Of a stretch of 64,000 nt of DNA, positions 1-11,900 are shown piece by piece. The notes beneath the pieces were generated by a model. That model saw only the letters and a program-made list of their open reading frames with translations. It was not told the DNA's origin and did no database searches. The DNA is from Corynebacterium sp. MSK297 (GTDB taxonomy: Bacteria > Actinomycetota > Actinomycetes > Mycobacteriales > Mycobacteriaceae). The translations under genes and the position numbers were made by a program. Each line of letters begins with the position of its first letter. Position 1 is the stretch's first letter. The DNA lies in assembly GCF_030232885.1 (NCBI RefSeq), contig NZ_JASPGD010000008.1, positions 34,562 through 98,561 on the forward strand, written 5' to 3'.

Positions 1-1181
1 ATTTCAATTTCTACGGCCGTCAGCTCACCGGTTCCACCGAGCAGCGTGACCGCTGGAAGCGTGGCGTCGGTATCGTGGAATCTTTGGTGGGCCAGGAGAT
101 CGGCAAGCTTTACGTCGACAAGCACTTCCCGGCCTCGTCCAAGAAAGACATGCTGGAACTGGTGGACTACCTGATCCGCGCTTACCGCCAGCGCATCTCT
201 GATCTGGAGTGGATGACGCAAGCTACCCGCGAGCGGGCGCTGGAAAAATTAGAGCAGTTTAAAGCGAAAATCGGCTACCCGGATACCTGGCGGGACTATT
301 CTGGCCTGGAGTTTTCCCCGAACGGTGCCGATCTGGTGGCGAATGTTCGCGCCGGGGCTGCGTTTAGCCACGACTATGAGCTGGACAAAGTGGGTAAGCC
401 TGCGCGTCGCGACGAGTGGGTGGCCAACCCGCAGACGGTCAACGCGTTTTATAACCCGGTGGTCAACGACATCACCTTCCCGGCCGCGATTTTGCGCGCA
501 CCGTTTTATAACCCAGAAGCCGATGCCGCGGAAAACTTCGGCGCAATCGGTTCCGTCATCGGGCACGAGATTGGTCACGGTTTTGATGACCAAGGCTCGA
601 ACTACGACGGCCAGGGCAATCTGAACCAGTGGTGGTCGGATGAAGACCGCGAAGCCTTCGATGAGCTGACCGAAAAACTCGTACAGCAATTTGACGGTTT
701 GGTGCCGTCGGTGCTGCGGGATGCAGAAAGTGGTACAGACGGTTCTGTCGGCAACGCTGAAAACACCGACACCGTCGAGAAGCCAGGCGTGAACGGCGAA
801 TTCACCCTGGGTGAAAACATTGGCGATCTGGGTGGTTTGGGCATCGCTGTGGTGGCATACCGGCTGTACCTGCAGGATCGCGGCATGAGCTACGACGACA
901 CCGCGGTGGCAGCCTTTGACGTGGACGATGCGCAGCCGGAGCTTTATGAGCGGAAATTCAACGGCCTGCAGCGCCTGTTTTTGGCCTGGGGCCGGGTGTG
1001 GCGCACTGCGATTCGCCCAGAAATGGCAAAGCAGTACTTGGCCATTGACCCGCACTCACCGGCGGAATTCCGCTGTAATCAGATCGCAGCAAATATCGAC
1101 GAATTCTACGAGGCTTTCGAAGAAGTTGGCCCGGATTCGCCAATGTATTTGCCGCCGGAGCAGCGCGTAAGCATCTGGTAG
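1..1181 (+). CDS. M13 family zinc endopeptidase (PepO/neprilysin-like), 5' truncated by window edge
   Basis: The reading frame is open from base 3, with a typical M13 run before the first internal ATG, so the gene begins outside the window. The zinc motif HEIGH lies at about 563-577, followed by FDDQGSNYD. The third zinc ligand motif GENIGDLGG follows the acidic insert near 770-840, and the protein ends in a C-terminal Trp, as M13 enzymes do. The family cleaves small peptides, usually outside the membrane; location cannot be judged because the N-terminus is missing. An 'NGEFTLGEN' segment just before the third ligand is also family-typical. Confidence 0.93.
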   Translation, partial: FNFYGRQLTGSTEQRDRWKRGVGIVESLVGQEIGKLYVDKHFPASSKKDMLELVDYLIRAYRQRISDLEWMTQATRERALEKLEQFKAKIGYPDTWRDYSGLEFSPNGADLVANVRAGAAFSHDYELDKVGKPARRDEWVANPQTVNAFYNPVVNDITFPAAILRAPFYNPEADAAENFGAIGSVIGHEIGHGFDDQGSNYDGQGNLNQWWSDEDREAFDELTEKLVQQFDGLVPSVLRDAESGTDGSVGNAENTDTVEKPGVNGEFTLGENIGDLGGLGIAVVAYRLYLQDRGMSYDDTAVAAFDVDDAQPELYERKFNGLQRLFLAWGRVWRTAIRPEMAKQYLAIDPHSPAEFRCNQIAANIDEFYEAFEEVGPDSPMYLPPEQRVSIW

Positions 1182-1205
1182 TTACTTCGCGCGCAGCCGC
1201 TTTTA

Positions 1206-1820
1206 TTATTTCACCGTAAGGCTGGCGAGGACATATTCTTCGCCATTGTCGCGGTGTACGCCCAGCAAGCTATAGGTGACTTTTTCATCTTGCTCGCTGG
1301 GCGTTAATTCTGTGCGGAAGTGCAGCTCGAAGCGTTTCACCTCACCGTCAACGTTGACGGTGCCTTCCGCGTAATCAGGAGTGCCCTTGTCCAAGTTCAC
1401 CGCGCTGATGTGGGTATCGGGGGATTTGCCGGTGCCACGGATGGCGAAAATCGGGATGATGCCATTGGAAAATGCGGCACCCCGCTGCCCGGTCATCATG
1501 GCGCGCACCCACTGTTCCACGGCGACGGAATCGCACAGCCCGTAGGCCACGGAACGCTGCCCCAGTACCGAGTGTTGCATGGACACGATCGGGTTATCCG
1601 CTGCATGCGGGTCCAGGTTGTTGGCCGCGCGGTAGCTCAAGGGTAGTTGGCGTAGCTGCTCGGAATCGCCGGTGCCGACATAGACCTCGATGCCGACTTC
1701 CCCGGCTGGGTCCACCAGGCGGTAAAAGCCCTGCAAGTCAGTAATATTGCCGTATTGTGCGGCAATTTCTTCTTTGCCTGGCTGCAATTTCGCGTTAAAA
1801 ATTTCTGCGACTGCGGTCAT
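1206..1820 (-). CDS. maltokinase N-terminal cap-like domain protein
   Basis: This 204-aa soluble protein has a central PLSYRAAN...MQHSVLGQRSVAYGL...VEQWVRAMMTG region. It resembles the 'cap' domain found in front of actinobacterial maltokinases, which have PLTYR...EHSVLGTRWVYD. No kinase domain follows, so this is a stand-alone cap-like protein of unknown role. It is convergent with the M13 peptidase (24-bp gap) and divergent from the gene at 1938. The assignment rests on remembered motif similarity and is moderately secure. Confidence 0.6.
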   Translation of the reverse strand: MTAVAEIFNAKLQPGKEEIAAQYGNITDLQGFYRLVDPAGEVGIEVYVGTGDSEQLRQLPLSYRAANNLDPHAADNPIVSMQHSVLGQRSVAYGLCDSVAVEQWVRAMMTGQRGAAFSNGIIPIFAIRGTGKSPDTHISAVNLDKGTPDYAEGTVNVDGEVKRFELHFRTELTPSEQDEKVTYSLLGVHRDNGEEYVLASLTVK

Positions 1821-1937
1821 CAGAGACTCCTTTCACATGGATCGCTGTTGGGCCCCATAGTACCGAGCCAGCTGGATGAGCTTGCCGGATTAGTGAGCTC
1901 AATTAATCGGCTGGACAGACCACGTAAACTACAACTC

Positions 1938-2762
1938 ATGACGGAAAACAGCGCGATTAATAAAAACGTCAGCAAGCAGCGCCCGGAAGGTTTGAGTGCG
2001 GAAGAAGCCCGCATGTACGACGACTTTCAGATCGGCGGCCACGAGCGTGAGATGCCAGAAAGCGAACGTTTGGAGCAGCTGGCGTCGTTTATTGATGCGC
2101 ATTACGACAAACCCCCTGGCTGGGAAGCCGAAGCCGCGCACACGGGCTCCGTAGAGCAGCGCACGGAGTTGGAAAATTACCTCGCCCGGCTGCCGGATCG
2201 CATCACGCATGCCGCGATGATTATGCTGGGCAGCGCGGTGGATCATTCCCTGCCGGTGACTGCCTACGCCGGTGGCATCGACACGCGTGACGACGAGTTC
2301 GGCCGCTGGTATATCCCAGAAAACCCGCGCGGTGTGGCCGTCGCGGTGGTCGGAGGCTGGTGGTATGCCGGGGCGGCCCGCGAGATGGCCTGGGAGCCGG
2401 AGATTGCCGCGCTGGCCGGTTATTCCCAGCGTGCGGTGTTGAGCGTGCACTTTCCGTTACAGCCAGAAGCTACCGTCGAGCAGGCGCGCACGTTTGTGCG
2501 CCAGGCCGTGGAATCCGCCCGCGGTGATGGTGAAATTGTTGCCTGGGGCAAGTGGGCAGGGGCCGATTTGCTGCTGGATAATGCCGAGCTTGTCGACTCC
2601 CTCGCGGTGACATTCTCTAGCAGTGATCCCACCAGTGGTTCCGCACCAGCAACAGATGCACGAGTGTTGGTACAAGACCTCGTCGCCCAACGGCATGTGG
2701 CCACCCCGACGGTTTCGCGCGAAGCTCTCCAGGGGATCGCAGAATTTTGGGACGGCCGCTGA
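1938..2762 (+). CDS. conserved corynebacterial protein of unknown function
   Basis: This is a 274-aa acidic soluble protein. I chose the ATG at 1938 (MTENSAINK); an upstream extension of the frame to 1755 would overlap the divergent neighbour. It has no signal peptide or membrane segment. A glycine- and tryptophan-rich core (AVVGGWWYAGAAREMAWEPE) lies at about residues 140-160. The stop overlaps the next start (ATGA at 2760-2763), so it is translationally coupled to the glycosyltransferase and probably belongs to the same cell-envelope operon. I do not recognise a catalytic motif. Confidence 0.8.
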   Translation: MTENSAINKNVSKQRPEGLSAEEARMYDDFQIGGHEREMPESERLEQLASFIDAHYDKPPGWEAEAAHTGSVEQRTELENYLARLPDRITHAAMIMLGSAVDHSLPVTAYAGGIDTRDDEFGRWYIPENPRGVAVAVVGGWWYAGAAREMAWEPEIAALAGYSQRAVLSVHFPLQPEATVEQARTFVRQAVESARGDGEIVAWGKWAGADLLLDNAELVDSLAVTFSSSDPTSGSAPATDARVLVQDLVAQRHVATPTVSREALQGIAEFWDGR

Positions 2763-3607
2763 TGGAGCACAGTACAGACTTCAGTGTAATCATGCCGGTG
2801 TATCACAAAGATAAACCCGCCGCGCTGCGCGAATGCCTGGACTCGTTGCTCCGGCAGACCCTTCCGGCGCACGAAATCTTGGTGACTGCCGACGGTCCGT
2901 TAGGCGCGGAACTCGATGCCGTGCTCGCGGAATACTCCGAGCACATCACGCTGTTCCGCTTGCCTGAAAACCGTGGTTCCGCGATCGCACGCCAGCGTAG
3001 CCTGGATGAAGTTACCACCACTTATGTCGCGGTGATGGACGCCGATGATGTGTGCTTGCCGCAACGTTTTGCCACCCAGCTCCCGGTGCTTGTCGACGAA
3101 AACCTGGATCTACTGGGGGCGGCGATGTATGAATTCGACGGTGATGGAGCAGGCAAGCCGGAAGATCTGGTGATTGCTCGACGTGCCGGCACGAAGACTT
3201 CCGAGATCGCCACGCGAATTAAAACCGCCACGCCGTTTAATCACCCGACCATTATCATGCGCACCGAATGCGTCCGTGCAGCTGGCGGTTACCGGCCGGT
3301 GGACTTTTTAGAGGACTACGATCTCTTCGCGCGTATGCTGGCCAACGGGGCGCAGGCAGCGAATTTAACAGAACCTTTGTTGTACTTTCGGGTCAACAGC
3401 GCGATGTTTCAGCGTCGCCTGAATAAACGGGCGTTTATTTCCGAATGGCATCTGCAACGCAACTTGGTCAGCTATGGGCTGATTTCGTGGCCGCGTGCAG
3501 TATTTAATTTCCTGCTGCGTAACTCTTTTCGTCTGTTACCAGGGCCGCTTCTGCGTTTGGCCTACCGAGCGTTGTTCCGTTCTGCGGTGGAGCAGGAAAA
3601 AAATTAA
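2762..3607 (+). CDS. family 2 glycosyltransferase
   Basis: This is a 281-aa GT-A fold glycosyltransferase. It starts with FSVIMPVYHKDK, the usual nucleotide-binding strand, and has the metal-binding DxD-type motif in AVMDADDV (about residues 88-95) and an acceptor-side FLEDYDLFARML motif. No membrane anchor is obvious. The start ATG overlaps the previous TGA. The next gene follows after 11 bp, so it sits in a polysaccharide-assembly operon with a flippase-like protein. Its sugar substrate cannot be deduced. Confidence 0.88.
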   Translation: MEHSTDFSVIMPVYHKDKPAALRECLDSLLRQTLPAHEILVTADGPLGAELDAVLAEYSEHITLFRLPENRGSAIARQRSLDEVTTTYVAVMDADDVCLPQRFATQLPVLVDENLDLLGAAMYEFDGDGAGKPEDLVIARRAGTKTSEIATRIKTATPFNHPTIIMRTECVRAAGGYRPVDFLEDYDLFARMLANGAQAANLTEPLLYFRVNSAMFQRRLNKRAFISEWHLQRNLVSYGLISWPRAVFNFLLRNSFRLLPGPLLRLAYRALFRSAVEQEKN

Positions 3608-3618
3608 GGAGCAAATCC

Positions 3619-4878
3619 GTGCGTTGGATGACAGTGGCGATGGTCTTTGCTGCAGCCAGTGGCTATGTGGTCATGGTGTTGGCCGCAGCCGTGTTGGGCA
3701 CCGATGGTGCAGATCGTTGGCTGGTGTTTTGGTCCTCGTTTTTCGCGGTCGCGGCCGTGGCCAACGGCATGTTGCAAGAAACTACCCGCGCGGTGGGCGA
3801 GGCGGCAACCGAGCACACCACCAACCCCACGCTAAAAAATCAGGCCAACCCACTGCGCATCGGTGCTGCCGTCGGCATCGGGTTGGGCGCTTTCGCGGCG
3901 TTATCGGCGCTGTGGTGGGCGCCGTCGGTGGCCCCGCAACATTCCTGGTGGGCGAGTATTCTCATGGCCTTCGGCATAGCCAGCATTTTCGTGCAGCAGA
4001 CGGTGGCGGGCTTGCTATCTGGCACACAACGTTGGAACCGCTACGCCGCATTATTGGGCATGGATGCTGTGCTGCGCTTAATTATCGCCGCGGTATTATC
4101 CCTGGATTATCTAACGGTGCAGATGATTCCGGATGCCGGCTATCAAATCGGCTTCATGGTCGCCACAGTCTGCGGTGCGATCTCCTGGATCATCATCATT
4201 GCCACTTCGCGCGATCGGGTGGGCTTTCTACATGCCGCGGTTGACGTGACTGGGCAGCAGTTTTGGCGCAACAGCCTCGCTGCTATGGCCGCTACCGCCG
4301 CGACCGCGCTGATGGTCACCGGTTTTCCCGCACTTGTGGATCTCAGCCTGGCACTTTCCCCCACGAGCACCGCTGTGCCCATCGCCGCGTTGCTGTACTG
4401 CGTCATGCTCACCCGAGCCCCGCTGCTGGTGCCGCTCACGGCATTCCAATCAGCCGTCGTCATGTTCTTCCTGCAGCGCCGCGAGCAACCACTCGGCGCC
4501 TTGCGCGCGCCGGCGGCCGGGCTCGTCGTTCTGGGTGTCGTCGGCGCGGGCTTGGCATGGGCGATCGGGCCGCGGCTGTTCGGGCTGTTTCTGGACGACG
4601 ATTTCATTCTGTCTGGCCGGGTGCTCGCGGTACTGACCGCGGCCTCGGTGGGCACCGCGCTGTTGATGGTGACAGGTTCGGCGGTATTGGCGCATCAGCG
4701 CCACCGCTCATACACCCTAGGCTGGTGGGCGGCAGCCATTGCGTATATCTTGTTGCTGCTGCTGCCGTTGGACCTGGTGACCCGATCTGCGCTCGCCCTG
4801 GCGGTGGGCCCATTGGCCGGTGTGGTCTGGCATGTGGCCACATTGGCGCGCCTTCGCGCAAATTACGCGTCTGATTAG
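3619..4878 (+). CDS. polytopic membrane protein, Wzx/MATE-like polysaccharide flippase candidate
   Basis: This 419-aa protein consists almost entirely of hydrophobic segments, roughly 10-12 transmembrane helices. It starts at GTG 3619 behind the ribosome-binding site AAGGAGC (3606-3612). Overall composition and position between two glycosyltransferases suggest a lipid-linked saccharide flippase or related exporter. No diagnostic motif separates MATE, Wzx and MurJ relatives here, so the functional call is inferred from context. Confidence 0.72.
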   Translation: MRWMTVAMVFAAASGYVVMVLAAAVLGTDGADRWLVFWSSFFAVAAVANGMLQETTRAVGEAATEHTTNPTLKNQANPLRIGAAVGIGLGAFAALSALWWAPSVAPQHSWWASILMAFGIASIFVQQTVAGLLSGTQRWNRYAALLGMDAVLRLIIAAVLSLDYLTVQMIPDAGYQIGFMVATVCGAISWIIIIATSRDRVGFLHAAVDVTGQQFWRNSLAAMAATAATALMVTGFPALVDLSLALSPTSTAVPIAALLYCVMLTRAPLLVPLTAFQSAVVMFFLQRREQPLGALRAPAAGLVVLGVVGAGLAWAIGPRLFGLFLDDDFILSGRVLAVLTAASVGTALLMVTGSAVLAHQRHRSYTLGWWAAAIAYILLLLLPLDLVTRSALALAVGPLAGVVWHVATLARLRANYASD

Positions 4879-4880
4879 GA

Positions 4881-4886
4881 TATAGT
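4881..4886 (+). promoter_or_regulatory. -10 hexamer for a leaderless transcript
   Basis: TATAGT lies 8 nt before the ATG at 4895, leaving no room for a ribosome-binding site. This geometry suggests a leaderless mRNA beginning at or next to the start codon, a common arrangement in corynebacteria. No clear -35 element was identified. Confidence 0.45.
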
Positions 4887-4894
4887 AACGCTTA

Positions 4895-5587
4895 ATGAAA
4901 TATTCCGATGTGTGGCTGGTGATCCCGTGCTTCAACGAAGCGACGGTAATCCGTGACGTGATCGCAAACGCGCGGAAGACTTTTCCGAATATCGTGGCGG
5001 TTGATGATGGATCCAAGGATGGCTCTCCAGAGCAAATCTTGGCTGGCGGCGCGCACCTGGTGCAACATCCTGTGAACCTGGGGCAGGGGGCGGCGATCCA
5101 AACCGGCGTGGAATACGCCCGGGCGCAACCCGGTGCACGGATCTTTGTCACCTTTGATGCTGACGGCCAGCACCAGGTGCACGATGTGGAGAATATGATC
5201 GCCCGGCTGCGCAAAGATGACCTCGACATAGTCGTCGGTACGCGTTTTGGAGCTTACGAACGCGAATCGTCCCAGGTTCCGCTGATCAAACGCATCGTGT
5301 TACGTGTCGTGGTGGCCCTGTCACCCAAGCTGAAGCGCCTGGGCTTAAGCGACGCCCACAATGGTTTGCGTGTGATGGGGCATCGCTTCGGCAATGATCT
5401 GCAGCTGCGTATGAACGGCATGAGCCATGCCAGTGAGTTCGTCGACATCATGGGCAACGGCGAGTGGACCGTGGGCGAAGAACCCGTCGACGTGCTGTAT
5501 ACCGAATATTCGATGTCGAAGGGCCAGTCGCTGTTCAATGGTGTCAATATTCTTGCCGACGGGCTACTGGGAAAGAGACTCGATTAA
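4895..5587 (+). CDS. family 2 glycosyltransferase (polyprenyl-phosphate sugar transferase type)
   Basis: This 230-aa protein has the features of dolichol/polyprenyl-phosphate sugar synthases: VIPCFNEA at the N-terminus, VDDGSKDGS, NLGQGAAIQTG and the FDADGQH metal/sugar motif near residues 88-95. It has no C-terminal membrane domain. That function is probably supplied by the DUF2304 membrane protein encoded immediately downstream, since the stop TAA is directly followed by its ATG. It probably makes a lipid-linked sugar donor for envelope glycans. Confidence 0.87.
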   Translation: MKYSDVWLVIPCFNEATVIRDVIANARKTFPNIVAVDDGSKDGSPEQILAGGAHLVQHPVNLGQGAAIQTGVEYARAQPGARIFVTFDADGQHQVHDVENMIARLRKDDLDIVVGTRFGAYERESSQVPLIKRIVLRVVVALSPKLKRLGLSDAHNGLRVMGHRFGNDLQLRMNGMSHASEFVDIMGNGEWTVGEEPVDVLYTEYSMSKGQSLFNGVNILADGLLGKRLD

Positions 5588-6929
<1,342 letters not shown>

Positions 6930-8939
6930 CTATTGTGTCTGCGGTGGGTACGGACTATCGCTAAGGATCTTTTCCATCTCTGCGTCACTAAACATCGCAT
7001 CGACGGCATAGATGCTGACCTCGTGGTTGCGATACACCTCCGTCAGCCCAGGGGCATTATCCCGCAGGTTCAGCAGCATCTCGTTCGGTGGTTGCACCTC
7101 CGGGCCCCACCAATTCGGCGGACTGATGAACACGTAGTTGATGTCCATGCGCTCGAGGATGGCATCGACGGCCTCGCCTGTAGCGGTGCCTGATCCGGCC
7201 TCGTTCAGATGAAGGAAGAGCGTGGTCAGCTCTGGTTCCACAGCGCCGGTGTAGTGATAATGCCGTGATGTCGAAGGCAGCCGGTTATAGGCATACATCC
7301 AGCCATTGCCTTCACTAGGGTGGACGAAAACATGCCCATCGTAGGCCTTCGGTTGCTGCGCCAGCCAGTCATAGGCGCGTTGGTCGCGCTCGTTGACCAC
7401 ACGGCCAGTACGGGATTCCTGCGACAATCGCCGTGCTGGTTCTTGCAGGGTAACTAGGGTAGTGCCTGCCATGATGGCGATGACGACGCTGGTGATCCCG
7501 ACCGTGACGGGTAGTTTACGGATGCGGTCTTTGTTGACAGCCGCTGCCACTGTGTGAATGATCCACCCCAGCGCCAGCGCGCTCGTGGCAGCCACTAACA
7601 GGGACACCCACACGTTGATGCGTCGGGCATCTGAATAAAACGGGCCGACGAGGCTCTGCAGGAAATCGCCCACCGGGGTTTCAAAATACTTCATGGCGTG
7701 GGCAGAAAGTGCCACACCAAAACCCCACAGTAGGATGGGCCAGACCGTTTTGCGGGTAAGTAAAATCAGCGCGCCGATCCCACCAATGAGCAGCAAATAC
7801 CACGTGGGCCCGAATTCGTTCGTGTGGCGGGTCATTAACCCGGCAGCCAGGCGCCAGCTTTCAGCGCGGTCAATTTCCGGGACTTCGAAGGTCCGGGCGA
7901 AATCACCGAAATCTTCTGCATCCTCGTTGCCGAACAGGAACACAGCAGCCGGGATCGCCGTAGCCATCGCACCCAGGCCCACCGCGGCCAAAGTCAAGAA
8001 ATCCCCCAACCGTGAACGCGTCGGAGCGAATAATGCGTGGAATAGCCAGTAGATAAGCACCAGGAATACCGCGACCAACAACCCCTGTGGCTGGCTACTC
8101 AATGCACCAAACAACGCCAGAATCGCGAACGGGATGGCCCGACGATCGCGCAGGCAATGGATGGTAAGCACAGCTGCCATCGCGCCCAGCATCATCGAGG
8201 TGGCAGCAGGGATGGCCGCCACACGAATCTCAATCCACGGCAAAGCCGGGAAAAAAGCGGTGCCCGCACCAGCGATACCGGCCACGGCACGACCGCCCAA
8301 CAAATTCGCCAACGCAGCCACTGCCCACGGGGTGACGAGCGCCAGCATGATACCTGAGCCCAGGTTGTACTCGGCCATCGTCGTGAGATCCACCCAATGG
8401 GCAGGAATGGAAACGACAGAATGCCATGCCGTGGGGTAATACATGGGCGCATCGGTGAACTGGTGATGCAACGCACCCATCGCACCCGGGGCAGCGGTGC
8501 CTTCTTCACTGATGAATGCCAGCACATTCGCGTGCCAGTGCGCATCCCAACCTTGGAAGATGTTGTTGATGCCGTGCGGCATAGCCGCCAAGTAATTCCA
8601 GTACATCCCGCCGATGGTCAGCGTTCCCGCAGCCACTCCGGCGACCGGGAGCCAGTCCTTGGCTTCCCAGCGGCGCGTCTGGGTCGCAGGCTTCGGAACA
8701 CACCGTCCCCACAATTCTGCCAGCACAACGGCAACCAGCAAGGTGATCGCGGCTGTCGGCACGCGCCAGCCAGCCCCAAAAACGTTGCTTATTTGTACAC
8801 CAGCAGCGACGATGCCGAACGTGACCGCAGGTGCCGCCAGCAGAGCAACTGGCACTGACAGGCGAGCCCGCCAGCCAACCAGCAACCCGGGCACGATCAC
8901 CACGGCGATGAGACTGGCGACGAAAATCGCTGCTGCCAT
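6930..8939 (-). CDS. large polytopic membrane protein, DUF6541/Rv3779-like putative GT-C glycosyltransferase
   Basis: This 669-aa protein has at least a dozen transmembrane helices and a soluble C-terminal region of about 150 residues. The first extracytoplasmic loop after the early helices has the MPHGINNIFQGWDAHWH motif, reminiscent of GT-C enzymes with acidic catalytic residues. Position next to emb matches mycobacterial Rv3779, a membrane protein of the arabinogalactan/lipoglycan region. It starts 3 bp after the emb stop, so the two genes are co-transcribed. A polyprenyl-phosphate-dependent sugar transfer is plausible but not shown. Confidence 0.8.
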   Translation of the reverse strand: MAAAIFVASLIAVVIVPGLLVGWRARLSVPVALLAAPAVTFGIVAAGVQISNVFGAGWRVPTAAITLLVAVVLAELWGRCVPKPATQTRRWEAKDWLPVAGVAAGTLTIGGMYWNYLAAMPHGINNIFQGWDAHWHANVLAFISEEGTAAPGAMGALHHQFTDAPMYYPTAWHSVVSIPAHWVDLTTMAEYNLGSGIMLALVTPWAVAALANLLGGRAVAGIAGAGTAFFPALPWIEIRVAAIPAATSMMLGAMAAVLTIHCLRDRRAIPFAILALFGALSSQPQGLLVAVFLVLIYWLFHALFAPTRSRLGDFLTLAAVGLGAMATAIPAAVFLFGNEDAEDFGDFARTFEVPEIDRAESWRLAAGLMTRHTNEFGPTWYLLLIGGIGALILLTRKTVWPILLWGFGVALSAHAMKYFETPVGDFLQSLVGPFYSDARRINVWVSLLVAATSALALGWIIHTVAAAVNKDRIRKLPVTVGITSVVIAIMAGTTLVTLQEPARRLSQESRTGRVVNERDQRAYDWLAQQPKAYDGHVFVHPSEGNGWMYAYNRLPSTSRHYHYTGAVEPELTTLFLHLNEAGSGTATGEAVDAILERMDINYVFISPPNWWGPEVQPPNEMLLNLRDNAPGLTEVYRNHEVSIYAVDAMFSDAEMEKILSDSPYPPQTQ

Positions 8940-8942
8940 TAC

Positions 8943-11900
8943 TTAACTCCGTTCCTCGCGGATTTTCATATCCGAGCTGTGCCACAAACCACTCCGGGTG
9001 TGTTCGGCGTAGTTTATCGCAGCTTCATCCGGGACATTGCCCGCAGAATCGCGGCGCAGCTCGTATTTGTGCACCGCACCCCAGTCGCGGTTCCAGTCAC
9101 CATCCAGGTAGCCCGGGATTTCATAGGACCAGTTCACGGCTTCTGCTGTGGCCATCGCGCCACCGCCGTAGTAATCCTGGAAACCACCCAGCTGGAATTG
9201 CGCATCAGAATCCGGCAACACGCGGAACTCCGGGATCTCTGTAACGCCAGCGTAGTGATCAAACGGGCGCTGGCACGGGAATTGGAAGGCGGTCGACCAG
9301 TCCAGCAGCGCCGGGGTATCGCTGTCGAAGCGCTGGCTGACCGGCTCCAACTCCGGGTTGCGTGGCGGGGTCACGGCGATCCAGTCTTCTGGGGCCAGCG
9401 AGTAATCCTCGGCCACCAAGCGCACCACGTCGGCGTCTTCGGGGATCTCTTCCAGCGGGAAGCGCAGGTTGCGCCAGGCGGGGCGCTGGCCGACGTCCAT
9501 CATCTCCACCTTCTTGGTGTTTGTGACCTTGCCATCTGCACCGCGGGTGCCGTATTCCAGCAACAGCTCTTCGCCTTCTTGCTCAATGCCGTTGATGTCG
9601 TGGTGGGCGATGCGCCCGGCAGCAGAGACCACCAGCAGTGGGGCAGATTCGCGGCGTTCCGGCATCTCGTACCAACCGGTGGTCAGTTCGGCAGCGGATT
9701 GTGGTTCGGATTCATCCGCCCACGAACCCAGCACCGGAACGCGGTTGTAGTCCAAGTTGAACGGCAGGCGGATCGTGGAATCATTCACGCCAGCGTCCTC
9801 GCGGTTGCCGTCCTCGGTTTCCTCAGTCGATTCTGAGCCAGCACCAGCGCTGGTTGGCGAATCAGCATCACCAATCACGCCAACAGCAGCCGAATCGCCA
9901 CCATCCGGCTCGATCTCAGAAGGCACACCGTTCGGGGCGAAACCGCGCGAATCACCAGCCTCGAGCGATTCGCCGAGTTCCCCATTAACCGGACGTAAGA
10001 ACGAGTCATTGGTGTTGGTTTCTAGCAAGGCGTCGTCGGCAAGTGCACAGTGGTTACCGGTGAGCGCCTGCAGGTTGCCCTTGCCCACGGAGTACGAAGG
10101 ATATTGATCCACGAAGGCCTTCGCGAACGAGGCCAGCGAGAGCGCGACCGCTAGCGCAGACACAATCGCGATGGGGGCGGCCATCACACCAGCCCAGCGC
10201 GTATTACGCTCCGGTTTCGGGGTGCGGAAAGAATAAATAACGCCGACCAGCAGCACCAACAGGGCCAGGAGCAATACGACGTTGGTGGCCTCGATTCCGT
10301 GCAACTGGATCGTGCGATCCCACCACGGAATACCAAACGACGACACATACCACCAGGCATTCCAACCGGCCAGAGTAAACGCCAACAGGAACAACACACC
10401 CGCGATGGAGAACACGCGGGCGCGCCGGGAACGCACCGCCACCTGCGAGAGCACCACCGCACCCAAGGCGGCAATCGCGGCGGCGATACCGGCATAAATA
10501 CCGAAGTGGTGGGTCCACTTCGTCGGGGTGAACATCAAGAAAAACAGCGAGACGAACACGATCAGCACCAAACGCAACGCCGGGCCATTCGCCATTTTCC
10601 GGTCGCGCACGAACGCGTACAGAATCAGCCCGATGCAGGCGAACATCACCACAGGGCCAAAGCGGCGGGTAAACGAACCGTCGACGGTTTGCGCAAACAG
10701 CGTTTGGTAGCGGACGAACTCGAAGAACCATTCCAGCGACGGCCCGACTTCGCCGCGGACGCTTGCGGATTCCAGCACCGTCGCGATGGTCTGGTTGTTG
10801 AAGATCATCACCATGATCATCGTTCCGGCTGCCAAAAACGGCGCGATCATCGCCGCGGCCGTCAGCTTGCCGCCTTCCAGCAGTTGTAGGCGGTAGCGCA
10901 GAATGCGGATCAGGTACGGCAGCGCGATCAAGAACGAACCGACCGCGAACAGACCCGTCGGGCCCGCGGCCAGGGTGACCGTTGCGATGAACGTACCGAT
11001 TGCCGCTGGCAACAGACGCTGGGTGGCAATGGCACGTTCGAAAGAAACCCAGGTGAGCACCACGCCCAGGGCGACGAATGGTTCCGGACGGATACCGTTG
11101 TTGAACGGCAGCCAGAAAGCCAAAAACACCAGCGCGGCGGTCCAGTGCGCCACGCGACGGTCGTTGACCATCTCGCCCAGGCGCGGCAGGATTTCGCGGG
11201 AAAGCACCCACCAGATCGCCAGACCACACAGCAGCGCGGGCAGGCGCATCCACAGAGAGTTCGTGGATACCGCGGCAAACAGCGCCAACAGGTCATAATA
11301 CGGGGTACCAAACGGCGATTCCGGCACGCCATACCAGCGATAATAATTCGCCATATAATCCGCATGCTCGGTCACCCGCGCCATGGTCAGGATATAGCCG
11401 TCGTCCGAGGTATTCGCACCAAATACGTGCCACAATGCCAGCACAGCCACCACCAGGCCATCCAGTGGGCGTAGCTTAAACCAGCGCGCTGGCAGTACCT
11501 TGAGATCTTTGCGGCCATCCAATAGATCCATCCGCGCCAACGCGATCAGTGCGATCACCATGAAAAACACGCCCAAGCCCATCGCCAGTGATTTCGCCAG
11601 CGTCGGGGTGGAGGTAAATCGTGAGTTGATCTCCACATCCACATCCAGGCCTGCAGCGGTCAGCGCAGCCACATTCTCCGGCGTGTCCTCCAGCTCGGAA
11701 TAAATGCCGGTGACCTGCGGGCGCAGATCATCCTCGGTTACTTCCGAATGCTTGCCGACGGCTACCTTCGTGCCATCTGCGGTCACCGAAATCTTGATCA
11801 ACGCGTCGTCGGCAAGCGCTGCGACCTCGGATTCCTGCAAGCTCAGCAGAACCTCGTCCAAGGCGAACACATCCAAACCGCCGTCGGCAGAACGCACGAA